From Urophycis tenuis (taxonomy: Eukaryota > Chordata > Actinopteri > Gadiformes > Phycidae): a stretch of 64,000 nt of DNA. Where the stretch lies: the NCBI GenBank assembly GCA_036785325.1, contig JAXIVH010000032.1:4031417-4095416 (forward strand), in the 5' to 3' direction. A program made the translations under genes and the position numbers. Of the stretch, positions 1-13,808 are shown piece after piece (position 1 is the first letter of the stretch; every line of letters begins with the position of its first letter). Under the pieces are notes generated by a model that searched no databases, had not been told where the DNA came from, and saw only the letters and a list, made by a program, of their open reading frames with translations.

Positions 1-144
1 GGGAGAGAGCGTGTGTGCGCGTGTGTGCGTGCGTGTGTGTGTGTGTATGTGGAGAATTCCTGACGACGCTCTGTTTCCCTGCTGTTCCCAGACGGGAAAG
101 CTGTTAATGTTTGAGTTAACCTGGCCCTGTCACAGAGTTAAATA

Positions 145-146
<2 letters not shown>

Positions 147-191
<45 letters not shown>
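147..191. repeat. (GT)n microsatellite
   Basis: Uninterrupted GT dinucleotide run of about 45 nt. Confidence 0.95.
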
Positions 192-192
<1 letters not shown>

Positions 193-531
193 TGGGATAT
201 TTTGGAGATTGTGTTGTGTTAGTGAGTGTGTTTTAAGTGACAAAGAGAGAGAGAGAGAGAGTGAAGAGAACGACTAGGTCAACACAGAGCTGGAGCAGCA
301 TACAAGCGCACGGTGTTTATAATGAAAACACAACTGTATTGATGTTTCAAACACTCTTTGCGAGTCCTCAAATCCCTCCCAGACACACACACACCGGCGA
401 TATATATTGACCAAAAAGAAACATCTCCGTTTACAATGAGCGACCTAGCCTTGTGTCAGTACCCCTGCTACACATTCCTGGGTTGTAGTGAGTCCAACGA
501 GTGTGTTATCGTGCTTCCTGTCTACTGATTA

Positions 532-556
532 GGGGGGGGGGGGGGGGGGGGGGGGG
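532..556. repeat. Poly-G tract
   Basis: Run of about 25 G. Such tracts are G-quadruplex prone and often mis-sized in assemblies. Confidence 0.95.
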
Positions 557-702
557 TGGGTCAGGGGGAGCGGACAGAGTGGATACAGGGCTGGACGGCC
601 TGCCGCTCCGAGTGCTGCGTGTCTGGGATGCCAGAGTGGGTCTTCATGGTTCTGGTTCTGATGCTGGGAGAGAGGGGGCAAGTCTGCCATTTAACGGACA
701 CA

Positions 703-703
<1 letters not shown>

Positions 704-752
<49 letters not shown>
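704..752. repeat. (CA)n microsatellite
   Basis: Nearly perfect CA run, followed by scattered CA-rich sequence to about 860. Confidence 0.95.
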
Positions 753-756
<4 letters not shown>

Positions 757-1256
757 TACAAAACACTCAAACAAGTGCAGACATGTAGACACCAACAATC
801 ACACACACTACAGCACGCATGCATACGCCTACACGCACCAACACACACACACACACACGTCATGTCTGATGAGCTTTGAGCGGTTGTATGCTGTGTGTAT
901 GTGTGCGTGCATGAGGGATGTTCAGGTGAGTCACATTGTCTGAAATCATCTCATCATGTTTATTACTTTGGACCTTTTGAGCCCAATGATAATAGATAAT
1001 TTATCTCATTGTCGATCGTAAAGCATTTAGACCGATTATCGGCAAATTGGTGTACAAGTTACACCCCAAATATTAAAACTACCCACCCCTACAGCCGCCC
1101 TCACCCCCCCCCCCACCCCCACACCACCCGCGACACTCAATTACTGAGTGTAACTCCACCAGGCTCAGTGAATAGGTCCCTTTCTGTCCACTGGGATATA
1201 ATGAATGAACCACCCTGCCCCTTGGACACACACCTGCTGCTGTTACAAACTGAGGA

Positions 1257-1280
1257 GGGGGGGGGGGGGGGGGGGGGGGG
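1257..1280. repeat. Poly-G tract
   Basis: Run of about 24 G. Confidence 0.95.
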
Positions 1281-1374
1281 GTTAACTCTTTATTCACACC
1301 ACATTTACCTTGTTACTGAATGAATGTACACAGACTTAAAAACACAAAGCCTTTTGAAAATAATAACACAATTA

Positions 1375-1500
<126 letters not shown>

Positions 1501-1933
1501 CTGGGTCACATTGGACAGAAAGGGAAGAGAGAGGCAATAGAAGGGAGAGAGGGAAGCAAGGAGAGGGAAGGAGGGTTGAGAGGGAGGGAAGCAAGAAGAG
1601 GAAAGGGAGTGAGAGAGGGCGGGAAGGAGGGTTAGAAGTGCCCATATATTGGTAATTCACAGGATTCCCAGTGTTTTAATTCTTTATTTCTTGTGTGCCA
1701 AATTCAGTTGGTGTGCATGTGGTGCCATCTTGTTGTGCCTCTCTCTCTCTCTCTCTCTCTCTCACCCTCCATTTATCTCTCTCCATCTGTTCATCAATGT
1801 TTGTTCTCTCCCCACAATTCATTTGATCTCCGGGGGTCATCCGCACTTATACGATGAAATTATAACCTTTGACCTTGTGAGGCGGCATTCTAAAGTGACC
1901 ATCCATCCCCAGGAGAGAGACAGGGAGATGGAG

Positions 1934-2107
<174 letters not shown>

Positions 2108-3999
2108 GACACAGAGAGACATTGATTTTTCCAACTGCCTGGGTCCTGTTATTTTGAACACATATGTTATCCAAGCTGCAAGCAAACATTCCCCGGATTC
2201 CAGTCATACTGACACATGTCTGGGGTTAATCACACGTGTAACAGCGTTCCCCGGAGGGCCGGGCCTGTCCGAGGAGTCCGCCTGTTGTCAATAAGATGCT
2301 GGACGGCACGGACGCCAGGCCGGAGCCTGATGTGGTAAAACAGGCGTTGAGAGACGTCTCGGGTTCCCCGGCGATGGGTGATAAATGAGCGCAGCAGCAG
2401 CAGGGTTCCAGCTGAAACTGGATGACCAGAACCTGTGGATTTATCCCGGGCCTCGGAGGGCTCGGTAACGCCGCGCGGGCCGTCCAAAACATCTCAAACG
2501 TTGGCACGTCGCCCTCAGAACGTCCACGTGGACGCCTGTGAATTCCCGTTTAAAAAACGGGAAATCAAATGCATTTCTCGCTGGTTTCTTGTGTTCCTCA
2601 TGTCTAAAACAGTGCTCTGATTCTTTTTTTCCCCTCTGTGTTATGGAGGAGAAAGAAAAAAAAGAGACGTGGATCCACATTCCTGGAATCAGATCAGCGG
2701 TCTGTCATTACATGATATTACCTGGCAGCTCACTCTGGTTCCCACACTGGGAGGCCTGTCTGATCACGAACCTGCCTACCTGCTGCAGGCTACCTGTCGT
2801 TTGCTTCACCTGCATGCCATAACACCTGCTCTAATGCACCTGTCGGAGCTTTGTCAATCTCCTGGAGCACCTGCTGTGGTCTACCCTATGGCCCGCATGT
2901 CGGGGTTCATCTTAGGGTGACCGTCGTGCCCCTGTTCTCCAGGCGCTGTCCCCGTCTCTTGTGGGCGGTCCCAGGCTGTCCCTGGAAATGTTTCAGTTAA
3001 AAAAAAAAGAAAAAAGAAAGTGAAAATATGTTGCAAGATTTTTAAATGAAGGCCTCTATGAATATTATATACCTTTAATATAATGAATATTAAAGGTGCG
3101 CTATTTTCCCCACCAGTTGTGATGTTTTTGTCATCACAAGACATTTAAAATCTGGAGAAACTACACAGGTAGGAAAAGTCACACTGGCGGTTCTGAGAGG
3201 AGTGACCCCTTAAAATAAAATGCCACATCAATGTTCTTCGCAATCAAGAAATATCGTACCTTATTTCATAAACTGACATATTGATTTATGTCAGTACAAA
3301 AAAACAAACGGATTCATATGCACAATTCAGGGTTGTCAATCAAGTTCTAGATGCCTGTCTGAGTCTTTCCAAACATTTGTATTCTATTTTACAAAGTCAA
3401 GTCAATATTTGAAATGTCCTTTACTTTAGGGTGTACCTATGCCCACGGTGGTAATTATACTTCATTCTAACCTGTGAAAACAGGTTAGAATGGTTCTAAA
3501 AGGTTCTAAAAAGCGACAGCCAAAGAACCACTGATGTTGGACGGTACTATTCACGGGTCTTAATGGAACATCTGACCCCAGCCTGCATGGCTCCCCTGGA
3601 TAGAATCGTCTTCCACCGCCGCTGAGTAAATTATATCCCTGACGTGACGTATGCGCCACTGGAAATGCATACCTTGATCAACTGCCAGAACTGGTAATGA
3701 TATAGTAATGAGTTTGGATATTCATAAGAGAGAATGAGCTGTGATTTTTTCAAGATTAAAAAATGGTATGTATTTATGCTCATATATCAACGCTGTGTGT
3801 TGTGAAACGATGTACCAACTAACTTCTCTGTTAGCTATGAACAGTCCCAAAGGATCCAAAGCAAACAGGGGGCTGCCTGAAGCACAGTGTCATCGGGGTA
3901 AACCTGGATGATGCAGTCTGTCCTGAAAAGGTCTGGTACTTATATGGTCATAAAAATCCTTAGTATGCACATACCTCTATCATTAAACACGGCTGTATC

Positions 4000-4200
4000 C
4001 GTGCCCTCCTTCTGCTTGGGACTGGCTGTCTTTTTTCGAATGGGGGCACTCACCCCAACCCTGGAGTCCGCCCCTCGCCTAATATGATTGGTCGAAAGTG
4101 GCCGGCGTGTAAAATCTTTGGCTGTTAGAGCGGAAAAGGGGGCGTGCATTTGCCACAGCACCCGCCTCCCTTGGACCGCACCCCGACTGACTGCGCACTG
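4000..4200 (+). promoter_or_regulatory. Candidate myh9 promoter
   Basis: The region directly upstream of the noncoding first exon has an inverted CCAAT box (ATTGG at 4087-4091) and GC-rich surroundings. No clear TATA box is seen. It is placed from the downstream exon, so the exact start site is not determined. Confidence 0.35.
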
Positions 4201-4450
4201 CTGTGTAAATTTACGCCAACTAACCAGAGAAGGAGGGAGGCAAAGAAAGATAGAAACAGTAAAAAAAAAAAAAAAAACAGAAAAGAGGGGCTGGAGGAGA
4301 AAAAAGAGAGGGAAGTCGGTAGTTTCGTCTTAGCTCTTCACGAAGCTGCTCGTCTGTCGGAAAGGAGTTTGCTTCGCGGCGATACTGACACCGACGGAGC
4401 CAACGGTTGTTGTTAGCCCACATTCTGAGCGTCCTGCATCTGAGAAGCAG
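4200..4450 (+). other. myh9: myh9 noncoding exon 1 (5' UTR), 5' end approximate
   Basis: Purine-rich leader ending at 4450 in AAGCAG followed by the strong donor GTGAGC. It contains no start codon that joins the myosin frame. Vertebrate MYH9 genes have a noncoding first exon followed by a long first intron, which is the arrangement here: 11.6 kb lie between this donor and the acceptor at 16077. The 5' boundary is a guess; the assignment rests on position and donor quality, without transcript evidence. Confidence 0.5.
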
Positions 4451-5344
4451 GTGAGCCTCCTGTCCGATTAGTCTGCTTGAAGTTGTTGGCTATTGTATGC
4501 ACGTTCATTCATTTTTACCAGGTACAAACTTCTCCCAGGTGTAGAGAACCAGCGAGGACGAAAAGTGCAACTTCATCACCTTGTTGGGTGGGACTTACTC
4601 AACAACAGATTAGTTTTTATTTTATTGTTACAGTTTCTCATTTTATCGAAGTTGTTTTTGTGCCATATGTTATGTACGGCGATCAGATTGCACGGAGCCA
4701 ATTAATCAGAAGTCACGGCTGCTGTTAATGCTGTCAAATGCAAACGCCTCGTCAATGTGGCAAAGCTAAGCTAGGGCCAAGGGAGTGATTTGCTTCACTG
4801 AGTTGCCGAAAAGGCCGGGCTCGGAACACGATGGGGGTGGGCCATCGAGCAAAGTTACGGCGTGTAAGCGACCCCCGAGGATTCTCGGTGTCGATAGCTT
4901 TGCGCTCAATAACGAATTCAGTTTTGTCACATTTCTACGAAGTTCAAAGTGTCCTCGCGCTGTGTGTGGCCGCTCGGGACGCATGGCTCGAGCACAGTGG
5001 GAGCTTCGCATAGCATTACGTCACTTCTTCTTCATTTGATGTGTATTTCGCGGTGCTAACCACGGCGGATTAAAGATTGGCGTCTCTGGTGTCTGCGAAT
5101 ACCCCTTCCGTGCTCTGGGTTCTGTCAACGAAACGCAGTCGTGTTCTGTGAAAGTGCATCTGCTTTTTTAACCCACCACAACTTGTTCTCTAATACTGAC
5201 TATCACGGACAGACAGAAAACGACCGATGGCGTAGTAGGCTGCCGAAGTTTTGCCTTGAAGTTCAGATTTATATCCGACGGTTTCGCATGTCGTTTTTAT
5301 TTTCGCGAGGTTGCAGGTCATAGCTGTTGCGCGTTGCCAGTTCG

Positions 5345-5346
<2 letters not shown>

Positions 5347-5402
<56 letters not shown>
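5347..5402. repeat. (CA)n microsatellite
   Basis: Uninterrupted CA run of about 56 nt in myh9 intron 1. Confidence 0.95.
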
Positions 5403-5404
<2 letters not shown>

Positions 5405-7080
5405 GGCCCATAATGTAGGTCATCGCATTTTCGGTAACCGCTCTCATAACTCCATTTGTTTATTGATTCACCGTGGGCACCGGAGCAACGCAGTGCCCTC
5501 GTCCTCCGTGGATGCTACGGTCTCGTCGTACCTAACCTGCGGTCCTCGGAAGAAAATTGTTCCACCAACCCACTCAGCCGACTTTCATATGAAAGCTTCC
5601 ATGCATTAACACCTCCATGCAACACTTGACGAGTGGATGACCATGCACGGAAGCCAAAATCATTGTGAGGTTGCGTCTAAATATCAGGGAAGTGATACCA
5701 CAAAACACACAACCCTGTGTTGAACTTGTAATGGCATCATTTCTGTTCTTGGCTTGTCAGAGTGGTCACACAGGAATATTGGTACAAGCTGATGTACCAG
5801 TTCACACTGCAAGCTGGCCCATGAAGACGGGCAGTGTCAAGGGTCTGTCAAGAGGTTCCTTCCTCTCTCTGTATAGCCGTGATACTTCCTAGGTTCCTAG
5901 ATCCCTAGGTTTATTTAACCTCAATTATTTAACCTTTTATCTAACCTCAAACCAAAAGCAGACATGTCTTCAGATGTCTCAGCAGGGGAGCCTTCTTGTG
6001 TCTTGGTGTCTGCTCAATGCCATGGGATGCAGCGAAGGAATTGCCATGTCACAGATATTTTGGTGTCACGTCCTAGATGGTGGAGGACGCCTGTCTAGAC
6101 ACCATGACAGTCACTAGCCCACCATACTAGATTCCTTCTCACTCTTTGATAATCATTGCTATGGGAGATAGGGAGGGAGAGGGCAGGCTGACACACATAC
6201 ACATCTCTCCCCCTTACTGGGCCATGTTTTGTTTTAGCTTCAAGGACCTGATGTTTGGGTTCTGCTTTTTGGCATATGTTGATGGATAAAGGACAGTGTA
6301 TCACTAGGAGTGCACCACTCCTATAATAGACTTAACTTGAGACTGATGGCATTGAGCTAATGCTAGCAAAAGCAGAGTGGAAGGAAATTAAATTAGTTTA
6401 TGACTATGGCCTTCTTAATTGAAAACCTTTCCCTTTTAATATTGAGTTGGTGCATTTATTTATTTGTTTTACGTTTTTAGTCTATGAAAACAGTACTCGG
6501 AAATACTTGTAACTTGAGCCAGTGCTTTCCAACCTGAGCTCATGCTTCCCCAATTAAACTAATACCTGATGATTGATGCACAGTAAGGTGTTGCGTAAAC
6601 ATGTGGATTCAAATTTCTGCCGATCCGAGGAAGAGATAATTATTGTACACGATCAAGATGAAAGTCACTGGAGAAACCACAGATGTCGGTCAAAGAGGAC
6701 CAAGGAAAATGCTGTTGTTTGCACGTTGTATATTATGTTCCAAAATGGCCTCTGGTGCGATCTTACGACCTGTGTGGGCAATTGCTGCATATGAAACTGC
6801 ATGGTTAAGCCTGCAGGCGTCAATGTCATTTAATCATTTCTTGCTTCCTCCACTCATATCGGTATCTTGTCGGGAAGCACTTCAACTATACCGTGAAGGT
6901 CTAAAGAAGGCACAGTGGGTTTAGTTGTTTTTTTTTGGAAGGGAAATGTTCAGTGTGTTATGGCGTTAAAGCGGTTTTTACAGTTTGGTAGAACTGAAGG
7001 CGGGACCTGGCAGCTTTCAGTCCATAGAACCCTGATTGTCACAAGTGCACCTGGGTGCTACGCCGTGGTAGTCAGCCCTG

Positions 7081-7195
7081 GTCATAAAATGGATCCTAAA
7101 GCCATCTTCTGAAATGAGGCCACACAAGGCCACCACAGTACGAGCCCCAATGTCCAACAGGCCTCCTCACTCGGGTGTTCCTAAGGATGTACTTC
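7081..7195. repeat. Dispersed repeat fragment, copy 1
   Basis: This stretch shares blocks, in the same order, with 8860-9020: a GGTCA-NNAAATGGA block, then CAGGCCTCCTCA followed by GGGTGTTC and AAGGAT. It is probably an old interspersed element; the family was not recognised. Confidence 0.4.
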
Positions 7196-8859
7196 ATCGA
7201 TCTTCACCCCTCTTTTTCTGGTCGCTCCTCCTCGTCTTCCTCCTGCCCCTGAGCCTTTTATCCCCTCTGTTCGTTCTCCTGCTCCTGGTAGTTCCTGTAT
7301 TTGCACCACACACACACACACACACACACTCCTTTTTCGTCTCGCACCTGTAGACCTCTGCCGGTTTTTACATAATACCAGGAAATGCCTCATGACCCAT
7401 GGCCACTCGAAACGGCGCGGAAACATTTGCATTCACTACCTAATTTATTTTTGGTGGAGGAACATCACTTGGTTTGGCAGGTTTTGATTATTATAGTTCA
7501 TAGTTTAATTACCCTGGGAACCGCCCTTTAGCGTTTCGAAGCAAGTGATGAGCTCATGGTGTAATCATAGGCCGGCGGCCCGCGTACCAGACCTGGGAGG
7601 GGGCAGTTAGTATGATGTCACATCCTGTTCACCTCCGTGGAAATGTATATTGGGGCCATAGAATATTTTTTATTGCCGGTGTTCTTTGCCAGTTTTTATT
7701 TTTGGAATAATTTTCCACCGTAAAAATGAAAAGCAGGGTTTCAATAATGCGAATGAAAAGCAGGGTTTCAATCATCTGAAGTTCCATGAACTAAGCCACC
7801 ATCTTGGTACTTCTTGACCACAAATTCAAGAATAACCAAGCAACTTGTTGTTCTGATTTATACTGGCAGAAAGCAGCAATATGGTGGCTGGCTTTGCCCG
7901 GGGCATCACAGGAAACCCTTTTAGCCTCAGTTATTAATTTATTAAATTTTTAAACACAATGAAAAGGCCAAAGTCCGTTTTTACTAACTGAACTCATCCC
8001 GTCTGCATTGTTGTGCAGCTAGGTCTTGATTTCCTCAGTTCTGGTAAGTTGAGGTTGGCTCTTGGTTGAAGTAGTGCAGCACTTCCTTGTTTTGTTGGTT
8101 AGACTTTGAACAGGGTTGGGTGTGTGTCTCTGTGTGTGTCTGTGTGTGCGTGTGTGAGCAGTACACCTGCTCTGCATGTGTGGGCGTAGCTATGTCGGTG
8201 GTTTTGTTTAGCTGCTCCATTGGACACTGGCTTGAACTCTCTCACTTCACGGCTTCAGAGAGTGAACTTTGAAACACGCTACGTAGCGATGCCCTCTAAC
8301 TATCGCTAACCTGGCACACTGCAGATCTTTACCCCTCGACCACACACACACCTTTTTGACCCGGCAGACTGGTATGCTGACTTCCAGAATGTGGTGGTTC
8401 GATGTAGATATGAGTGTGGACTGTTCTTGTGCTTTTGGAAGGTGGTGGTGGTTTTGAAGCAGACTTTGATTCATAGGAGCGGGCTGATCTAGTCTGGCCA
8501 AATACCTTTCTCCCGTCAACGATAACGCCGTGACTGAACACAAAGTCAATAGACTCTGCAGCTCTGGCGAGGTTGACTCACTGCAGAAGAAGTGGCTTCA
8601 CACCGCTGCCAACAGAGAATAAATCTGTTGCCTGAGCTCTCATGCTCCCTGTGTACGTCTTTTTAAAATATGCTCACTCAGGTTGAGAAGGATTACAGTC
8701 CGGCAGATGGTTAGCCTGGCCCTCCTCCACATTCTTTCACATTCGTTAAAAACGATTATGTAACTGTTATCTAATGGCTGTTTGACTGGTTCAATATATG
8801 GACAAATCAGGCCATTGTATTCTCGCTGGGGTGATATACTAACGCTAAGCTAGTCAGTC

Positions 8860-9020
8860 GAGGTCACGAAATGGAACCCAAAGTAGTTTTTTGAAATGCA
8901 ACAATTCTTTATTTTAACTTAAGTTTTTCAGTCGTTGATTACTTTGAAGATAACATTGTCCACCGTAATTCTAGCACAAATGCAACACAGGCCTCCTCAA
9001 TTGGGTGTTCTTAAGGATCT
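8860..9020. repeat. Dispersed repeat fragment, copy 2
   Basis: Diverged partner of 7081-7195, sharing the CAGGCCTCCTCA ... GGGTGTTC ... AAGGAT blocks in the same order and orientation. Confidence 0.4.
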
Positions 9021-9734
9021 ACCTGAGGGACATTTTACCTTAATATAGCTTAATCTGTAGAGGCAAATTTGTCCTAGTTTTCTTGTAACCTTATCAACTT
9101 TCACTTGTATCTAGTTTAATTTGGTTTTGCCCATCATACCACATGCATTTGATCCTGATAACCTCTGTAAAGGGCTTTGCTTTAATGTAACTCGTGTTGA
9201 AAGCTTCACTGTAACTACTGTTGTTGTCGTTCATAATGGCTGGTTGCTGAGGGTGAATCCCAACCCCTGCTTCTCCATACCAGAGGAAATGGGATTCTTA
9301 CTGCTTCGGTGCCCTCCGGGCCAGGAATGCACAAATAGTGGAAAGAGATTTAGGTTTGTTTCTGCTGTGTCGGGTTTATTTTTCCTCCTCCTCCTCCTTC
9401 GCGGGCCTACGTATGTTCTTAACAAAACACCACCACCCAGCTTCTTTATGATTTTTCACACACAGTTCCACAAATGGCAAAATAGTTTTGCCATTTTGTC
9501 ATTTCCTCTGCGCTCCGTCTCCTGGTTCCCCAGATGACCGAGGGGTTTCAGAGCGCAGAAGCGGCACACAGTTGAGGAACAAAGGGAACAGCGCTTCAAA
9601 TAAACCAATAGCACATGTTGTATTGTCCATCCGGTGGCCTTCCTAGCACTGTGTGTTGTACTATTTTAATTATTGGGGCTAAACCCAAGTTCTGGGAACC
9701 ATTCACCATTTTGGTAATCAAGATGTCATTAAGG

Positions 9735-9815
9735 AAGAGACGCCTTGCCCAAGGATGCCTAAAGGTAGACTGTGGACGTGGGTGTTCGAACCGAGAACCT
9801 GTCTGTCTGGGGGTC
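9735..9815. repeat. Dispersed repeat fragment with CCTTGCCCAAGG motif
   Basis: It contains CCTTGCCCAAGG and, about 40 nt later, TTCGAACCGAGAACC. This pair of motifs is familiar from interspersed repeats in fish genomes. The second motif resembles a tRNA B box, but no tRNA cloverleaf is present. Confidence 0.35.
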
Positions 9816-11360
9816 AAATCACCCTCACCCTTCCGATCCTGTCCAACTTTGAATACAAGGCTTCTGCCATTATGATCACATACAATCAGTTTAGTGATGA
9901 TCTGTGGATGAACTCAAAGATGTCGTCCTCTCTTGTCAGTTGGTCGATGGCCAAACATCTTGGAGATTAAGACGTTTTGGCTCAAAAGCTAGGCCACGCT
10001 AAGCAGTTTGTCCCCAGAACAATAACAAACAGTGTTTGTGAATAATAGTTGAAAGTCAACAAATATGGCTGAGAGGAATGCGAGATGGTGTCTTCACAGG
10101 GGAGGAATGAAGCTCAATAGCAGATGGTCTTGATCAAAGTGTTGCAATGGCACTCTGTGGGAGACATGAGTTAGAGACTTATCGACTGTTAAAATCTTAA
10201 TCTTCCCCTCAGTGGGGCTTTGTTGGATGTCATCAAGCTGGTAGATGGGACGGTAACGCTGGCCTCTACATATTGTTCGCCAAGTATTCCCGAAAGTTTT
10301 CTCTGACCAATCTATTGCTAGAAAAGATCCCAGTGTACGGAGGATATTTCGTAATTGGGGAGAAACGTTTCCCAACTGTAAATGCCCATGTCATCGGGGA
10401 ATCAGGCTCACTACCCCCCCTAGTGGCCTGGACTTGACAGTCAGCCCTCCATGCATTTGTACCCCTAATCCAGGTGCAGGTGAAGGCGTCTTACACACGG
10501 ATGTATGGGGCCGAGAGACGGCCCAGCAGGGCTCGGGGTTAACTCTGCCACTGGGCGTTTCCCTTCCTCTTCTCACTCCCGCATAATTTCCTGTCTTTGT
10601 GGCCGCAGTCAGTTCTTTGCTAAGTTTGGTTTCCCTTCCCCTCTTCCTGGTTTTCTCTTCCAATGGCTACCCTCCCAAGTTTTATTATACTAGTATGGTT
10701 TGCTTGGATACCGTCTTTTGCAGTTGCAAATCCAACTGCAGGGTTTTTTCAGGATTAACGGTGTCCCATCTATTAAGAGTATTCAGTTAATGGGTAACTC
10801 TGCTTAGGACTCCGCTGGCCTGATAATCTTGATTTAGCTGGCTGGTAAACGCAGTGGGCTATCGGATGTTTTCACAGTTGACTGCTTGTTCCACAGTCAA
10901 AAGGGCATCAGCACAGGGTTTAAAATGGGGTGGTTAAGGCGTTGGCAGAAAGGGAAAAGCCAGCCTGGACCTTGGTAGAAAAAAAAAAAAAGAGAAAAGC
11001 TGTGTTGTAACGCAAACTAATTTATATACTAATAAACCTTAACCCCTTAAAATGTGTCATCGGATGGCATCATCACATTAAGTATTTAACAAAGATCTTT
11101 TGTAGCTTTTCTTTCCGTGTTGCGCTGGATGTGGAGCAGCCAGAGTCGAACCAGAATAGATTAGTGGCTCATCGCAGCCCTTGTGCAGCTCTCCGGAGAG
11201 CGAGCGTGGCGTTTGAAATGTGTCAGTGACTATCTGTGTCAGGGACTGGGCTGTGGGCGCGCTGGAAGGAGGCTAGCGGTGGCCGACGTCTGCTGGCCGG
11301 TCGTCAGGTCCCGGCTCAGCCTCTGCAAACCCCTGATTTAGCCCGTCGTGTAGCAAGACG

Positions 11361-11408
11361 CTTGAGTCTGAGTCTCGCAGTGACTTGAGTCTGAGTCTCG
11401 CAGTGACT
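11361..11408. repeat. Tandem duplication of a 23-bp unit
   Basis: Two identical 23-bp copies beginning CTTGAGTCTGAGTCTCGCAG, with a partial third. Confidence 0.85.
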
Positions 11409-13654
11409 TGAGCTGCATGTCATTGAGGAGCTGGTGCGAGTGAAACAGCTCACTCATGGAGGCCTCCAGGTAGACTGGCCACTGGTCAAACCCGTATCTC
11501 CCACAACTACTGGCTGGGAGTCCACACACCCTCCCCACGACGGTATCCCGTGTAACAGGGATGGCCACGAATACACAAATGTACATTTGCATTTATTCAG
11601 ATGCAGACCGAAGCGGTCGGTCAGTAAAAGCAACTTTACGAGCAAGGCTGAACATTCAAGCCTTCAATTCAGTAAAGTCCTGAAGAACAGCTCAGCAGCT
11701 ACAAATTACTTTCAAACTTCAGCCATACTGAAGCTTGGAAGAACACTGTCTGATGCCATATGTCAAAAACTAGTCTAAACTTACAATTACTCTCTGAAAC
11801 ATCATGCCAACATCAAGACCAACTGACAGTATCCCCAGCCACTCTGTCGGTTTCCATAGTCCCTGTGTGATAGAGTTGTGCCACATTAAGGACTCTTGTC
11901 CTTGTCCAGGACCGTGCAGGGCCAAGCCCCATTGGTATGTGGTGGCGGCTCACAGATGGGCTGTGTTTGTATTGTGTACTGTATACATGTCGAAGCTGTT
12001 GCTTGCAGTTCTTCACATGCTTGGCCAGTCTCTCACGCAGCGCCCCAGCACTCGATGGTAATCAATCCGCGCCGGAACGCGGGTGTGTCTCAGAATTGGC
12101 TCGAACCCGAGTCTTGCTTATCGACAGACAGGACAATTAAGACTGCGATTCGGATGGCTGTATAATCGGCTTTTATGTTGGTACATCATAGAGGGTTTGT
12201 AAACTAATAAAAGGTTACTATTTTGTGTTGTTTAGAATGTGATGAGGCAGTTGTGTTACACCAGGGTGTAACACAAGCTTTTCACACACTCACGTACGCA
12301 GATTGATGGGCATCTATACATTTACAATCACCAAAATGCTGTAGCTGCGGTGTACTTTTAAACCCCCTCCTCAAATACTATTTGGAGATCTTTGATAACA
12401 TCAAAAGTTGGATTAGCTGGCTTCATTGGCCATTTTGTCATGGTGATTAATAATCCACTTAAAGCAACGGTGCCATGCGGTATTTCATGTGTACTTTGCA
12501 GACCTGTCCGGTTGTGGGAGGCGATGGATCTGCCAGTGTGTGTGTGTGAACCTCACCCAGCTCTGCTCTGGGACCTGGAGGCTGTGGGGTGTCGGGCAGA
12601 GCCTGGGAGAGAGGACCAAAGCAGGGCATGGGGGTGGTGGTGCAGGAGGGATACACGAAGTGAAATTACTGGAATTCCTTTGGCCTCTCTCTCCCTGTGT
12701 GATAAAGGGCGAGAGACAGGAATGCGACCCTGGAAAAGTTGGACCGGTGCGGGTGGTGGATGAGGGAGTGTGGGTGGGGAGGCAGTGGAGCGTGGAGCCG
12801 GCAGAGTGGGTCATCAGGGAGACTAATTTGCTGCACGTCTCCCATGTCCTCCAGCAGGCCGAGTGTGTGTGTGTGTGTGTGTGGCGGGGGGGGTGTCATG
12901 GGGAGGGAGGGAGGGGGTCCATGTGTAGGAGGGTGATGGGAGACGGCTGGGTAGAAGCTGCCCGAGGCCGTGTCGACAACGGGAGGGGAGGTAGAGAGGT
13001 CATCAGAAGTGTCCCCCCCACCCCCAGGATGTTAATGATAAACATGCCAGAAGGCAACATGCAGAAATTAACCTCTGCTTTAGAATAACATAACATTCTC
13101 TCTGTTTCACAGGCTGATAGCCGGTCCTCACAAACACACTAAATCATTCAGTGTGTTCTGTATTTTGATGTGTAAACCCCGCTTTGGGAACTCAAGGATT
13201 GTGAGGTTCCACACTGTGGCCTAAGGGAGTCTTGTGAATCCCGCCCCCGGTGCTGTCTTAGGGGGTCAAGTTGGTCGTCTTGCAGAACAAATTGTTCTGT
13301 GGGGAAGTTTGAAATGAGTAATGTTTTGTCCATACAGGAGTTGCTGAGCGTTGTGCGCTGTATCTATTATGTTTCCACACACCCCCGACCCGCCTTATTC
13401 TACTGGATCTGATGTGTTGCAAAATAATGTCCTGAAGTTGGTAGTTCAGGCTGTTGAAATTAGCCAAGTGTGACGAAATGTGAAGCACTGGGAGTAGACC
13501 TTCATGGCTTTAGAGTGCTGCAATGCAGACTGGGTGTTCTGGGGCTTTTCTTCCCCATGATGCACTGCTTCCTCGTCCAGAACCTTGTCCTGACATGAAC
13601 CACGCCGGAACCCCTGACGACCTTCCCGATCTCTAGCACAATGACGACGGTCAT

Positions 13655-13705
13655 TTCATATTTAGTCATCCAGCAGATGCTTTTATCCAAAGAGACTTTC
13701 ATGTG
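13655..13705. repeat. Dispersed repeat fragment with TTTATCCAAAG motif
   Basis: Contains GCTTTTATCCAAAGAGACTT, close to the TTTATCCGAAGCGACTTAC motif of the copy at 26257. Likely a fragment of the same interspersed family. Confidence 0.4.
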
Positions 13706-13791
13706 AAGCTGAGAACAATCAAAGCAAAATCAATATTGGAATTTGTATAAAAGCTTTAAAGGGTTGCTTGACTAGAGGTGTATTAGCTGAG

Positions 13792-13808
13792 GGGGGGGGG
13801 GGGGGGGG
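13792..13808. repeat. Poly-G tract
   Basis: Run of about 17 G in myh9 intron 1. Confidence 0.9.

Noticed and set aside
9735..9815. tRNA gene or tRNA-derived SINE
   Set aside because: A B-box-like TTCGAACC is present, but no A box at the right distance and no cloverleaf; kept only as a repeat fragment.
12489..13088. 199-codon open frame in myosin intron 1
   Set aside because: Composition is Gly/Val/Cys/Trp-rich from GT and GGG runs, with no family resemblance, and it overlaps several other open frames of similar size.
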